The notes under the pieces were generated by a model that did no database searches, was not told the DNA's origin, and saw only the letters and a list, made by a program, of their open reading frames with translations. A DNA stretch of 64,000 bases from Chondrus crispus (Eukaryota > Rhodophyta > Florideophyceae > Gigartinales > Gigartinaceae): NCBI RefSeq assembly GCF_000350225.1, contig NW_005178943.1:203290-267289 (forward strand), written 5' to 3'. Shown here one piece after another: positions 43,320-54,634 of this stretch (the stretch's first letter is position 1; every line of letters starts with the position of its first letter). The translations under genes and the position numbers were made by a program.

Positions 43320-45224
43320 TTAGCGGTGGCGCGCGGTTGCCCGTGCGCGCCAGATGCGGTCGATGAAGGGTTGCGGGAGGCCTTCGGCGGGTTCCCAGGT
43401 ATCGTCTGCTGGGGTATAACCATACCAGCGGACCTTGTACTGGCTGCCGCTGCGGGTCTCCCGGTGGGCGACCATGTGGTCAACCACGTATTCCGCTGGC
43501 GGATCGGGTGTTCCCGCCGGCGGGTCCGTTGTCGATGCGGCCACAGTAGGGTCGTGGGGTCCCCGCGGCATCTTAGTTACCCGATCGATGGTCACGCTGT
43601 CCGAGACCCCGTCTTGGCCGACGACCACTGTGGCCTCCGTAGCGGATCGGACCCGAAACGGGCCTTCCGTTTTCGGTAAGAGCTTGACGGAGGGTCCTCC
43701 TCCGTCGCTTGGCAGGTCTCCCCTTTCGGCGCTCGTCAACGGCCGCAGTGGACGGTCCACGTAGACAAAGTCTCCCACCGCGATGACCGGACAGAAGCGC
43801 ACCTTCTTATCGAAGTCGGTTTTGTACCTCCTCTGCGCCGGGGTTAGTTTCACCCGCGTGCGCTCGAGGGCATCTCGGAGCTTCCGCAAAGTCGCGCGCT
43901 TGTACTGTACCGGGGTCCGCGGGTCTTCCGTGTGGGATCCGGCGTCCTGTGGTACAGCACCAGGAAGTGCCAAACCGGACGGTGGTCGCGTCAGCACCAG
44001 ATCGAACGGGGTTGTCTCCGTCGATCGGTGGACCTGCGTGTTATACGCGAAGGTCAGGGGCTGGATGTACTCGTCCCAGTCCCTCTGATGCTCCTTGACA
44101 TAGTGTCGGAGGCGCTGCACCAGGGTGCGGTGGAACCGTTCGGTTTGCCCATTTGTCTGGGGGTGATAGGCGGTAGTCAGGTAGTGCCTCACTCCCGGCA
44201 AGGCGCACATTGCGTCGAAGAACTTGGCCGCAAATTGTGGTCGGTTATCAGTTAGCACGTGACGAGGTGCGCCGTATACATATCCCCAATTGTCCAGGAA
44301 GGCGTTTGCCACGACCGACGCGGTGGTGGTCCGTAACGGGATACTGCGCGTCAGCTTGGTGAACCGGTCAGTCATGAGGAGCACGTGGCGATTCCCGTGC
44401 GCCGTCTTCGGTAAAGGACCTAGCAGGTCCATGGCGACGAAATCCAGCGGCCCTGCCGCGGGGAATAGCTTGAGGTCTTTCTGGTGCCGCATCAGGGTTC
44501 CCCGGCTGGCGGCGCATGTTGCGCAATTCCGTACGGTACTGAAGGCGTCGTTGGCCATATGAGGCCAATAATTTTCCCGCCGGAGGGTACAATACATCCT
44601 CGTACCGCCCGGCTGTCCTGCCAGGCGGGGATGATGGGCGAGGTACAATATCTTTGCCTTGAGCCGTTTCGGTACAACCAGCTGCAGGGTCCCATCGAGG
44701 GGGGACTTGCGTACGAGGAACCCGTATCGGTCAACGTCGTAGCGCGAGTCCGGGTTCCCCACGATCTCGGCGGCCGCCCTACAGAAGGAGTCCTCGGCCT
44801 GTTCCTGAAGGAACTCTTCCACCGTTACGGATGAGACGTCGCGTTCTTCGGATATAACTGCGAACGCATGCTCAGCTCTCCCCGGGTCGACGGGGGTCTC
44901 CCAGTGTACGGTACTTTGGCGGGGGTTATGATCCTCCTCTTGCCATTGTACCGCGAAACACGGGACCTCGTCGTCAACCGGTTCGGAGGTTGCGCAGTCA
45001 ACTAGGAGGCGTGATACACCATCCGCGAGTTGGTGCTTAATCCCCAGTCGGTACTGTACGTCGTAGTCGTACTCGTCTAGGCGGAGACGCCAGCGCGCTA
45101 GCCGGCCGGAGCTATCCGCCAGGTTGAGGACCCATCGAACGGCCTCGTGATCCGTACGGAGGTCGAACGTTTCCCATACAGATATGGTCGAAGCGTGAGG
45201 ATGCTCCACACGATAGCAAGGCAT
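43320..45224 (-). pseudogene. nested gypsy RNase H end, integrase and chromodomain
   Basis: A 634-codon open frame. It begins with the RNase H tail (RTDHEAVRWVLNLADSSGRL). The integrase finger reads LAHHPRLAGQPGG..CATCAAS, where the usual second His of HHCC is Gln. The triad is present (VAMDLLGPLPK, VLTDNRPQF, HPQTNGQTERFHRT), although the normal DNGPQF is DNRPQF. The chromodomain is YVVDHMVAHRETRSGSQYKV, RWYGYTPADDTWEP. A frameshift lies upstream at about 45100-45224. Confidence 0.88.
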
Positions 45225-46899
45225 TCTTTCTCGGTGGTGATGTAATTTTTCTCGGCGTCGGTTAGAGCCCTACTCCAATACCCGATCGGTAGGCGGTCCC
45301 CGCTCGGCTGCTCCTGTAATAGGGCACAGCCGACCTGGTACGCGCAAGCGTCCGTATCCAGGGTGTATTTCTTTCCGTAACGGGGTAGAGAGAGGATCGG
45401 CGGGGACAGGAGGCGCTTCTTGAGTTCCACAAATGCCTCGTATTCCTCATCGGAAAGAACCTCGAACTCGAAGGGTTGATTCTTCCCCGTCTTCCGGTTT
45501 AGCGGAGCGGCTATTTTCGCGAAGCCCTTCACGAACCGACGGTACACGTTGCACATCCTAAGAAGGATCGCAATTCCGTCTGGTTCTGGGGAGGTCGAGC
45601 GCGCTCGATGGCGACCACGTGGCGGCGCTGGACCTCTAACCTACCTGGTCGGATCACGTGCCTCAGGTAGGTGACCGAGGTGTCGAAGAAGGCGCACTTC
45701 GACAGCTTCAGCGACACGCCCGCGTCCCGCAGTAGGCGTAGAACCTCGCGGACGTGCGCGACGTGTTCCGTTACGGTCTTGGAGTAGGTGATCACATCAT
45801 CCAGGTAGACCAGTGCGGTTTCCCATTTTACCCGCGACAGTATAATGTCGACGGCCCGCTGGAAGGTAGCGGGGGCATTCTTCAAACCTAACGGCATGCG
45901 GAGAAAACGGCACAACCCGCAGTGCGATGCGAACGTCGTCTTGTCGCGGTCATCCTCGGCGATTTCTACTTGCCAATACCCGCTGTTGCACTCCAGAGTG
46001 GTAAAGACAATAGCGTCGCTGAGGGAATCGATGCACTCGTCCATCCTCGGAAACGGATAGGAATCCCGAACGGTGACTGCGTTGAGCTTTCTGTAGTCGA
46101 CACAGAACCGCATGGTACTATCCTTTTTAGGGACGAATACCACGGGGCTTGCCCATTCGGCCGTGGCGGGTTCGATTACCCCTCCCCGGGGCATGCGGTC
46201 AATCTCCGTTTTCTCTTTTTCCCGTGCGGTTGGTCCGGCGCGGTAAGGCGCCTGGTAAATAGGGCGAGCACCGGGCTTGAGCTCATTGCGGTGCTTCGTG
46301 GCCCCGATTTTTCCCAGCTGGCCGTTCCACATCCCCTTGAATTCGAACAGTACCTCGAGGACATCCGAGCGTACCTCCTCGTCCTCGGCACCGATGTGGA
46401 CGTCCTCTTGCCAGGCGTTGGGGTCCTCCTCAGAGGCAGCGGTGTCTTCGGGTTTATCCGTTCCAGCCGCCCCGAGGGGCGCCTTGGGCGGCGTGGCTTG
46501 TTCAGCCCCGCCCTTATCCGTACGGGTGTCGGGGGCTTCTTCCGCGGCATCGTTTGCGGTTGAGAGGTTGGAATTAAATATCCCCCCCCCTTCTTTAGCT
46601 TCGGCCGCTTCCGCGGCCGAGTCGCCAAGGGTCGGGATGTGAGTGGGCGACGGAAGAGCCAGTCCGACTACGGTATGCTTCGGGATGTGAACCGAGCGGT
46701 GCCTAAAATTGCTGAGCATTACCGAGAACGGTTTTCGGGGACAACAACCATGACCCCCTGTGCCATGAGGGTCAAATTCTTGAGCGCGGTTTTTGGGAAG
46801 TTCTGTAAAAAACATAGCCCCCCCACCGGCGTGGCGACCCTCACCATGGCCTGCGTCATCTGGGAAATTGTCACCCCTCTGACGAGGCGGATCTTCCAT
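45098..46899 (-). pseudogene. nested gypsy reverse transcriptase and RNase H
   Basis: Two frames overlapping at 45529-45556. The first contains SPVVFVPKKDSTMRFCVDYR, FTTLECNSGYWQVEI and ALVYLDDVITYS. FTTLECN has Glu where the family usually has Asp, losing one of the three metal-binding carboxylates in its normal form. The second has the connection and RNase H (LDTDACAYQVG, TTEKECLAIVW). Frameshifts near 45540 and 45200 break pol. Confidence 0.86.
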
Positions 46900-47345
46900 G
46901 ACGGTGTGTTGGCGGGGAACGCCACCTGCTTCCGTTCGGTTTTATCCGACGGCGGTAGTTGTTGTGCGGTGCTCCTTGAGGCCATCTTGAGGTCGTGCCT
47001 CGAGGGGGTTGTTCCTAACAACGCCACGGGTGGCGGGTCGTGTAACACGACCTTCCGTTGCGGTGGGAGGATCACCTTGACGTGGCGATCCAGGAAAGTC
47101 GTACCGAGGATACAGTCCACGGCGAGGCTCATGACTACAAGGAACGGGACGCGCGCCACAAACTCACCGATTCGGACGAGCAGGGGGATTTCCCCTAGTG
47201 CCTTCATCGCGCAGTTTGACGCGTCGATGAGCGCTGGGCTCCGAACCGGTTTTATCGATGGTCGCCACGATTCGGCGACACACCGTAAATGGATGAGGTT
47301 CGGGCCGGCTCCTGAGCCAAGCACTGGCGTGATGGCGACCATCAA
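46719..47345 (-). pseudogene. nested gypsy protease with altered active site
   Basis: The segment PVLGSGAGPNLIHLRC aligns with the usual DTGAGPNLI protease motif, but the catalytic Asp is Gly (GGC, one transition from GAC). The downstream protease region (ILGTTFLDRHVKVILP) is normal. A Pro/Gln-rich link to RT follows in another frame. Confidence 0.75.
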
Positions 47346-47509
47346 CGCCTGATTCTGACCAACCGTCGCGGAGATTTTGTAATTCTGCTTCTTGAAAAAG
47401 CAGATGGCCTGGGCTTCCGTTCAGTTCCCCGGCTGCGCTTCCACTGGCGCAGCCGGATCGGGGGTGCCTAAGCTTCTGAGACTGGGCACGAGGAGAGACG
47501 TCGTCGCCT

Positions 47510-49958
47510 CTACGCGTCCTCCCCGGCTTCCCCCGTCAGCAGCAAGCCCTCGCGGGTTTCACCCCCGGCTTGCCCCACGTGGTCTTCGGCATGGTCGTGG
47601 CGCGGTTCCTCGACCACGTTGACGCCCGCGGGGTCCGTTTGACGCTGGTTTTGCCAAGCGGACGGCCCCTGGCTGTTGAACGGGGATCCCGGGCGGAGGC
47701 CTTGCCGGATGCGTAGCTTCTGGTAGTTGGCCTCTCTTGCCTCAAGAAGCTTGGCTCGTAGGCCCGCATCGGCAACGACGGGGCACTCTTCTTGTCGGTG
47801 CGTGGTGTCGAGGCAGAACCGGCACGATGGCGATCCGGGGAACCTCCCGCCGGAGAACCGGACGCGTGTATCGTGTACTTGTCTCCCGTACGGTCCCGTG
47901 CGAACGTCGCCAGGGTTGGCGGGAAGAACCAGGGCGCTCGCCGTCGAGGCTGCCGGCGACGGATAATAACTCGTCCGTGGCGAGCTCATCGGGGTTGGCG
48001 TGGTGGTTTGGTCCGTCACGGCCAGGATTGCTTCTTCAGCAAATCCCCCGGCCGTCGGGATGTTGGATGCCGACTCAACCGACAGCACGGGCCTCGTCCT
48101 TGCAGCGCGGTCGAATCCTCTGGCTGCCCGGCGGTTCTCGATGCGCCATGGCTGACATCCCCTGTCGACGGGAAGCCCGATTGGTTTCCCCGATCGCTTG
48201 CGCATAGCGAGCGACGGATTGGTAGTCCACATCCCGATGCGTGGCGAGGTAATTACGAACCTGTGCGCACGTGGAGGGCAGTAACCCCTCGACGAACAGG
48301 GACTTCAACCGCCTGTCGGAGAATACCGTACCGCAGCGGAGTGCCTTGTCCCAGAGGTGGTTACTGTAGACCTCCTCCGTCATGTTTGAACTCTGAAGGA
48401 AGGAGGTCACGTCCTCAACCGCTTCGGAAATTACCTCGTCGGTAGCATAGGTGCGCAACAGAAAGTTGACCACCTGCTGGTATGTCCGGAGCAGCTCGCG
48501 CCGCTCCACGTCAACCGCCATGGTATTTCCATTGAGACGGGACTGGAATAAGGCGTGAGCCTGCCCGGTCAGGTAGAATTGGAAGCACCACACGGCGGCT
48601 CCTTCGGTAATCCCGTTGTGGTCGCGCGCCATCTTGAGGCGTGCGAGGAATCCCAATACCGCAATCGGATCTTGACCACTGAACGTGTGGGACCTCATCT
48701 GCACGTCCAGTTTCTTCCGGTAACGGTTAATGTGACGCGCTACTGTAGAGTCGTAGCGCGAGCTACGCTGTTCCAGGCGGTAGGTCTTGTAGTTGACGGC
48801 CTTAGTAAACAGGTCATTGAGGGGCCTGATTAGCGTGGGCCGTCGCTCGTCGTTCTTCGGGGCAGCCCGGCGGTGTCTGCCCGAGCGACGACGCTCCTCA
48901 TCCGACTCGGTGTGGTAGTCTTCCGAGTCGGACGGGTCGTGTCGGTGCCAGTCTCGGCTCCTGTCGCGGCGTGCCCTGTGGCCCCGCCTGCGAGAGTCTT
49001 CCGAACCGGATAGGTCATCATCGGAGGGGTATCCTCCCCCTTCAGCATCGCGGTATCGCCCGTAGCGTGCCTCGCGGTTATCGCGGTATCGCCAGCGGCG
49101 TCCCTCGCGGTCTTCATGCGTCCTGTGACAGGGGTGTTCTGCGTCGGAATACCGGGTGTATTCCGCTTCAGTCCTGTGCGTGCCGGGTGCACGTCTTCTG
49201 CTCAACCGGTACGGGTCCCGATTATCTGTCTCGGGGAGCCCCAGGCGGTGTTCTGTCCCGCGGGGGTTGCTCGTACCGGCGAGTATGGAGAGGACATTTT
49301 TTGTGGTCCTCCCTGTAGCACCGTGAACGGTTGGGAGATAGATGGCTGTGCCCTCCGGGTGAGGGTCCATTCTATCAATCCCGGGTACTGCGCCGATCGG
49401 ATCAGCGATATTAATGCTTGAGTCCGGAACGGTTTCACGGCGCGGCGCCGGCGGCGGTACCGCCCGTCCCCTTTCGGTAAATGTCGTGGCCAGACGGATG
49501 GCCACCGCGGAGCTAATAGCTCCCTTTAGAGTCAATGCGGTCGGAGATTCGTCCTCTTCCGCGGCGAGCGCTGCCACCACCTCGTCGCGTACGAGGGCGG
49601 CGATCTTCTCGTCCAGCAGGGCGCCGAGCCCGGTGTTCGCATGCTCCGCCACCAGTCTTGGTGCCGTTCGGTCGAGGCAAACCTGGACGACCTGAGGTAG
49701 TTCCTCAGCAAGGAAATTCTCCATCCAGGTTTGTAGTCGCGAGAGTAACGCGTCGTACAGTACTTGTACGCGGTTTCCCCCACCAGCCAGTAGCCCGGCG
49801 GTGGTGTCCGAAACTGAAGGGGTCTTCTGGCCCCTGGTAGACGGCGGGCGTAACAGGACTTCCGGATTGTCGATCCGGGGGCGCTGTGCGCCTCTACCAC
49901 TGCGGGTACTTGCTCGCCCGTAGGCGGTATCTTCTCCGGCGGAATCCGCACGGTTCAT
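47510..49958 (-). pseudogene. nested gypsy Gag, split by one frameshift
   Basis: The 627-codon frame 49958-48075 (MNRADSAGED) has an Arg/Asp-rich middle and a Gag core (FSGQDPIAVLGFLARLKMAR, FLLRTYATDEVISEAVEDV). The last part shifts to frame 48232-47510, which carries the CCHC knuckle CRFCLDTTHRQEEC (about 47820). A single frameshift near 48080-48230 separates them. The order and spacing match the Gag of the 14.2-kb element. Confidence 0.82.
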
Positions 49959-50086
49959 CGTCGATGATCACTGGCGATCGACGCGGTGCTTTTCGACCTC
50001 TTTCAATCCGATCGGTAATTGCTCGCGCTGGCGATCCAGTGCGGGCTCAACCTCTTGTAGTTATCCGCTCCACAAGACTACCAAAA

Positions 50087-50664
50087 TTTGGTATACTACC
50101 TTCGCCCCGACCACTCCGACACGAGGGGGGTTAGAGGTAAGGGAGCGCGCGCCGCTGGGTAACCCACGCGCGAACGCAGACCGTACGGATGGACTCGATA
50201 AGAGGGAAGGCTCACGTGGCCGGTGACGCGCAGCCGGTCGGTAGTGTTAGATCCGGACGGCCGGTCACGGGTTAGAAGCCTGAGACTAAAAAGGAAACCG
50301 GAACGGGATAGCAATTAGCCGTAAAGGGAAGGGAGGCGAGTCTGCCCCCTGTTTACTGGAGCGGGGCAGGTGCCCCCGGTCTTAACCGCTAAGTAGGACG
50401 CCACGACACCTGTCTCGCTACAGTAGCTGTTACATACTGTATACCAGCTACTGTGCTAAATTGGCTAATTTGTGCCATTAACTACTAATTACTAATTACT
50501 TACCGTTCGGATCCTACACGTGTGACCAGCGTGGTACTACTGTACTCGCACCGGCCGTATGCTGTAAATACAACTCCTTACAGTTCTTCTCGCGCTTACA
50601 GCTCATCGTACTGTATCCCGGGGCGGCAGCGGTGGTGCTGTTGCCTTCGCGCAGTTGTACTACA
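50087..50664 (-). repeat. 5' LTR of the nested gypsy element (family II)
   Basis: 578 bp; the terminal bases have decayed (TTTGGTATA instead of TGTGGTATA). In coding orientation TGG follows within a few bases; the primer tRNA was not identified. Confidence 0.92.
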
Positions 50665-51292
50665 GATACGGCTGGACCCAACGGGCTAGTGCCCACCTTA
50701 CTGGTTTTTGGTATTCTCCCGCGTATTCCGTTCGCCCCCACGGAGCTTCCGACGGAAGTGCAGAGGATGAAAGCCATGGCCGCTGCAAGGTCGGATATGA
50801 GTACACTTATTGCGAAGTCTAAGCTTAAGTTGGCGTTGAAAAGTAATGCCCCAGGAGCCGTTTTCTCGTTTGAGAACGTCAAGATTGGTTCCGATGTTCT
50901 TGTTTACAGGGAGAAGCCCATCAATAGCTGAACTGGTCCTTTCACTGTGCTAGACGTAAATGGCAAGGTGTGCCACCTTGACGTCAATGGGAGACAATCA
51001 AAGTACTCTGTCGACAAAGTGAAACTGTACCACAAACCATCCCCAATTGATGAGCCTACTAATGAAGTTGATGGAACTGCCGAAGTCTCTGCAGACAGAC
51101 ACAGCACTAGAGATGACCCCCGGCAGGTGGTACATCTTACAACCCCATCAGAGCAGGAATCGCAACGCCATTCCGGAGAACACCCATTACCCACAAGCTT
51201 GCGAAGTCCTCTGGACGATGGCGATGTTATTAATGGCTGGAAGAAACCCTTACTGACCTTAGAGACGACGAGATGCAGAAAGATATACAGGA
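50665..51292 (+). pseudogene. copia integrase C-terminal part, after the nested insertion
   Basis: It continues the frame of 40726: ..KALNDT / AGPNGLVPTLLVFG. This is followed by helices and the integrase C-terminal SH3-like stretch (GSDVLVYREK, stop at 50929-50931, then GPFTVLDVNGKVCHLDV). An acidic linker leads to RT. 50665-50669 is the duplicated gatac. Confidence 0.8.
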
Positions 51293-52905
51293 CTTAGAGG
51301 AGTTGCGATTGGACCAATCTTTCCGTGAAGACTGGCTTGTGGATAATTCCGCCCAAATCAACATCACGAAAGTATTGGCTCCCAACTACTCCCGCGGCAA
51401 GGGACCTGCGTTCGATGTGGCCAAAGCGGAAGAGATGGAAGGCATTAACAAACGAGACATTTGGGATATCACCAGCCGAGATGGAGTTCCGGAAGATGCA
51501 AATGTTTTGGGAGGCCGCTTTGTCCTTGCATATAAGAACTACGGTACGCCCAGTGTGACAGAAAAGGCTTGGTATGTAGCCGAAGGTCACAAAGACAAAG
51601 AGACGGGTTTCGTTGTCCATAACGTTTCTACGCTTCGAGCCAGCTCAACTCGCACTTTGGTATCGGTCGCAGCGATCAAGGGCTTTAGAATATTTGCAGA
51701 CGACGTTCGTCAGGTCAGGTTTACTTGCAAAATGAACACGAGTTGAAAAGGGATATATACCTGCTTCCAAAGGCGCATCATCGGAAATTCTTTGCTTTGA
51801 GAGACAATGAGATCCTGAAACTGAAAAACCTATTTATGGTGTTCCAGATACCGGAGAATACTGGAATGTTACCATACATGATCACCCGAGGAAGGATCTC
51901 AAGTTGGTACCGCTGGTTGGAGACCCGGCTCTTTATCTGAAGCCGAACGACGAAGATTTCGATGGGCTCATGGCTATATATGTCGATGATAAGGCTATGG
52001 ACGGTAATGACGAAATGAGGAAGCTCACGGAGGAGACAGCTAAACGCTTTGAGTCAAAGCCGTGCGAATGGGATCATTTCAATTTCTCCGGGATGCACTT
52101 AAAGTCTCTAGATGATAACGTTTTCTCAGTCAGTCAGACCGATTACATATCAAAGCTTAAGCCCATCCCAATGGATTGCAGCTTTGACTATTTTAGTTCT
52201 TACCGTGCGATGGTGTCATGGATCGGAGTAACACGCCCTGATATGGCTTTCATTATCAACCGCGCAGCGCAGGTTACAGAACCTAAATTTTCAGTTCAGA
52301 AGATACGTGAGCTCAATAAGGGTATCGCAGCCGTGAAGGATTCTGCTGACAGACGTATGGTATATTGTCCACTGAGGAAGGAAACTCTTCATCTTCGAAC
52401 GTACGCAGACTCTTCGTTTGCGAACAATGAAGACCTGTTTGCGCAGATGGGTTTCATAATCTCGCTATGCGATCGCAGGAATGCGTGCCATATTCTGGAT
52501 TCCTCCAGTAAGAGGTGTAAGAGAGTTGTTCGGTTTGTACTCGGAGGAGAGGTCTACGCATTGGCAGAAGGTTTCGAGAGGGCTTACATGCTGAAGTGTG
52601 ACTTACAGACTGTATTCAAAATGGAGGTTCCTCTTCACATGTTTACTGAATCGAAGGCCATGTTTGACGTATTGACAAAATCATCTTCAACATCCGAGAG
52701 AAGGTTAATTGATCTAAGAACTTTACAGGAAGCCTACAAACGCGAAGAAATATCTCATGTTGGGCTCGTAGGATCACAGCACAATCCAGCTGATGGACTC
52801 ACTAAGGGTAAGCCCAATCAGGCTCTTGAGAACATATTGCTTAATGGAGTCGACAATACTCCTATTAAGCAATGGATATTCCGTACAAAGGCAAGCTCTG
52901 GATAA
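51273..52905 (+). pseudogene. copia reverse transcriptase and RNase H
   Basis: The RT start is recognisable (VLGGRFVLAYKN, YVAEGHKDKE, TRTLVSVAAIKGF). A stop and frame changes occur at about 51746-51900. The second block contains MAIYVDDKAM (YVDD catalytic box, about 51985). RNase H follows: LRTYADSSFANNED, FTESKAMFDVL and HNPADGLTKGK. The last 333 codons (51904-52905) are uninterrupted. Confidence 0.88.
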
Positions 52906-52916
52906 AGATGATGGAA

Positions 52917-53258
52917 TGTTATAAGTCGGGGCGATCAGGATCTGGCCTCATGTCCCTTCTACATTACGTGGCGTAATTTGCCACACCACGTGATGCTCGC
53001 TTGCAATTGTTGTTGTTTTTTATTGAATTTTCTGTAGTTGTTTCCCGTACTTTATACATAAAGACTTTCCCGTCGCCGGCGCTTCCCGGCGGTGCGCGTG
53101 TGTCGTATCATCTTGTTTTGTGTTTCGTAACAATTCGCCTCCGCTCTCCTTTTCTCGGTCGTCGAGTTTCGAGCATCCCGTCTACACTTCCGGACGTCGG
53201 AAGCGCACCTCGATACAGAAGACTAACGTGTAATTGACATCCAGGTTACAATACTACA
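52917..53258 (+). repeat. 3' LTR of the copia element
   Basis: 342 bp, TGTTATAAGTCGG..AATACTACA, colinear with 37040-37379. Followed by the duplication ggacg. Confidence 0.92.
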
Positions 53259-53263
53259 GGACG

Positions 53264-53576
53264 CAAATTATGTGCGCAAGCATTTCTGTGGCAAAACTCA
53301 TTGGGATGCTCCTGAAATCACAAACACCCAATTTGATACGATCCTTTTTGCACAAATTGCTGTTTTGTGCGCATCACCTTCTGCTGATGTGAACCCCCTT
53401 GGAAGACGATTTGTGTCCACAGCCAAAAGCACAAACACATATTTCACCCGCCGATTTCCCGCCGTTGAGGTAGGTCGATCCCTAGCGAAGCTTCCTCGTG
53501 GCATGACAGAATCCCTCTACCCTTCATCCCCATCTCCGTCACACAATTCTCTCTACCTCGATCCCTTTCTCCCACC
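53264..53576. other. no gene recognised; left flank of the Harbinger genes
   Basis: 313 bp directly after the copia duplication. AT-richer, with repeated cacaaa/tttgtg words. An upstream in-frame extension to 53272 shows no features. No Harbinger TIR was found here. Confidence 0.4.
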
Positions 53577-54632
53577 ATGGCACAATCCCCCTCCGCTTCA
53601 CCCCCATCTCCATCACCCAACCCCTCTACCCCTAACCCAAACCTTCGTGTTGAACCGCTTCCACCTTCTCGTTGCCCCTCTGTCTTCGATTCAAATCCTC
53701 CAGGCGACCCTACCGAAACCGCACAAACGCAGACCCCCCGAATATCTGCTCGCGTGACCCACGGCTACGGTGGCTCCCACCCTTATTCTGGATCACAGCC
53801 GGGACCCACTGTCGGGATCCAAAAACCTCCCAACCGAAAATCTTCCAGCAAACCAACGCCTGTTCGTGGCTCTGGATTCTCGGCTCCCGAAATCGAGCAC
53901 TTGCTTGACACGCTCGAAAAGTACTTGCCCCTGTGCCGCGATGAGTGGGACGCTGTCCTCATCGCGCACAACAAATACTTTGCAGATCAAAAGCGCTCTG
54001 TGGACAGTCTCAAACGCAAATTTGCCTCGCTACATCGGCGAAAAATGCCAACCGGTGACCCGCTCATGCCTGCTGATGTTCGCAAAGCGAAAAGTATTCG
54101 ATATAGAATGACGGAGCGTGCGGATATTGGAGTCGGTGACGAGGACGTGGACGAGCTGTCGGGAATCGTAGAGGATGATGAGGATGGTACGACACCTGTT
54201 GGGGCGGCAAGTTTGTCGCCGCGAACATCGGAAATTCCAAGTGACGGCGCTCAAGGGCCAGGGTCGGGTGCCGAGATTTTGCCGCCGAGCCCTACTGAGT
54301 TTGCTCCCTCTCCGCGCGTGCTCGTTAACAAAAGGAGGGGAGTCAAAGTTTAATCAACTGAGGCAAATGAACTTGTCGCGATAATGAAGCTTTCTATGGT
54401 ACAAGAGCAGCAGCGTCGGGAGAGCGATGCCCGACAAAGGGAAATGGAGGAGCGTCGCCGGGCGGACGAGAGGGATGAGGAGAGGAAGAGAAGGGAGGAG
54501 GACCGTCGTGAAGAAATGCTTCGCCGGGAGCATGAAAACAAACGCCAGGATCGCTTTATGGAGGCGGTTCTGTTAATGATGACGCACACGGTATCTCAAA
54601 AAAATCTACCGCAACGCCCTGACGATGCGTGA
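53577..54632 (+). pseudogene. Harbinger Myb/SANT-like DNA-binding protein, one internal stop
   Basis: ATG 53577 (caccATGg, good context). A Pro/Ser-rich leader is followed by a SANT/DUF6818-like three-helix domain (GFSAPEIEHLLDTLEKYLP, EWDAVLIAHNKYF, SVDSLKRKFASLH; about residues 100-150). An acidic linker and TAA at 54351-54353 come next. The same frame continues open to 54632 with a Glu/Arg-rich coiled coil (QEQQRRESDARQREMEERRR), as seen in full-length relatives, so the stop looks like a nonsense mutation. In PIF/Harbinger elements this protein binds DNA and helps the transposase enter the nucleus. It is convergent with the transposase gene, 2 nt away. Confidence 0.72.
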
Positions 54633-54634
54633 CT

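Larger units (their letters stand above)
40727..50664 (-). mobile_element. Ty3/gypsy LTR retrotransposon (9.9 kb) nested in the copia integrase
   Basis: LTRs 40727-41306 and 50087-50664 are flanked by a perfect 5-bp duplication gatac (40722-40726, 50665-50669). The minus-strand order is gag, protease, RT, RNase H, integrase and chromodomain. Removing the insert and one gatac restores the copia frame. The LTRs differ at many sites by eye and the ORFs have several shifts, so it is older than the 14.2-kb gypsy element but younger than its copia host. It lacks the antisense ORF segment of the other gypsy element. Confidence 0.94.
37040..53258 (+). mobile_element. Ty1/copia LTR retrotransposon, degenerate, carrying a nested gypsy element
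   Basis: LTRs at 37040-37379 and 52917-53258 (TGTTA..CCACA / TGTTA..CTACA) are flanked by a perfect 5-bp duplication ggacg (37035-37039, 53259-53263). Without the nested element it is about 6.28 kb. Domain order GAG, protease, integrase, RT (YVDD), RNase H is that of Ty1/copia. The LTRs differ at tens of positions and the ORFs carry many stops and shifts, so it is old compared with the nested insert. A purine-rich stretch (about 52900-52916) precedes the 3' LTR. Confidence 0.93.
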
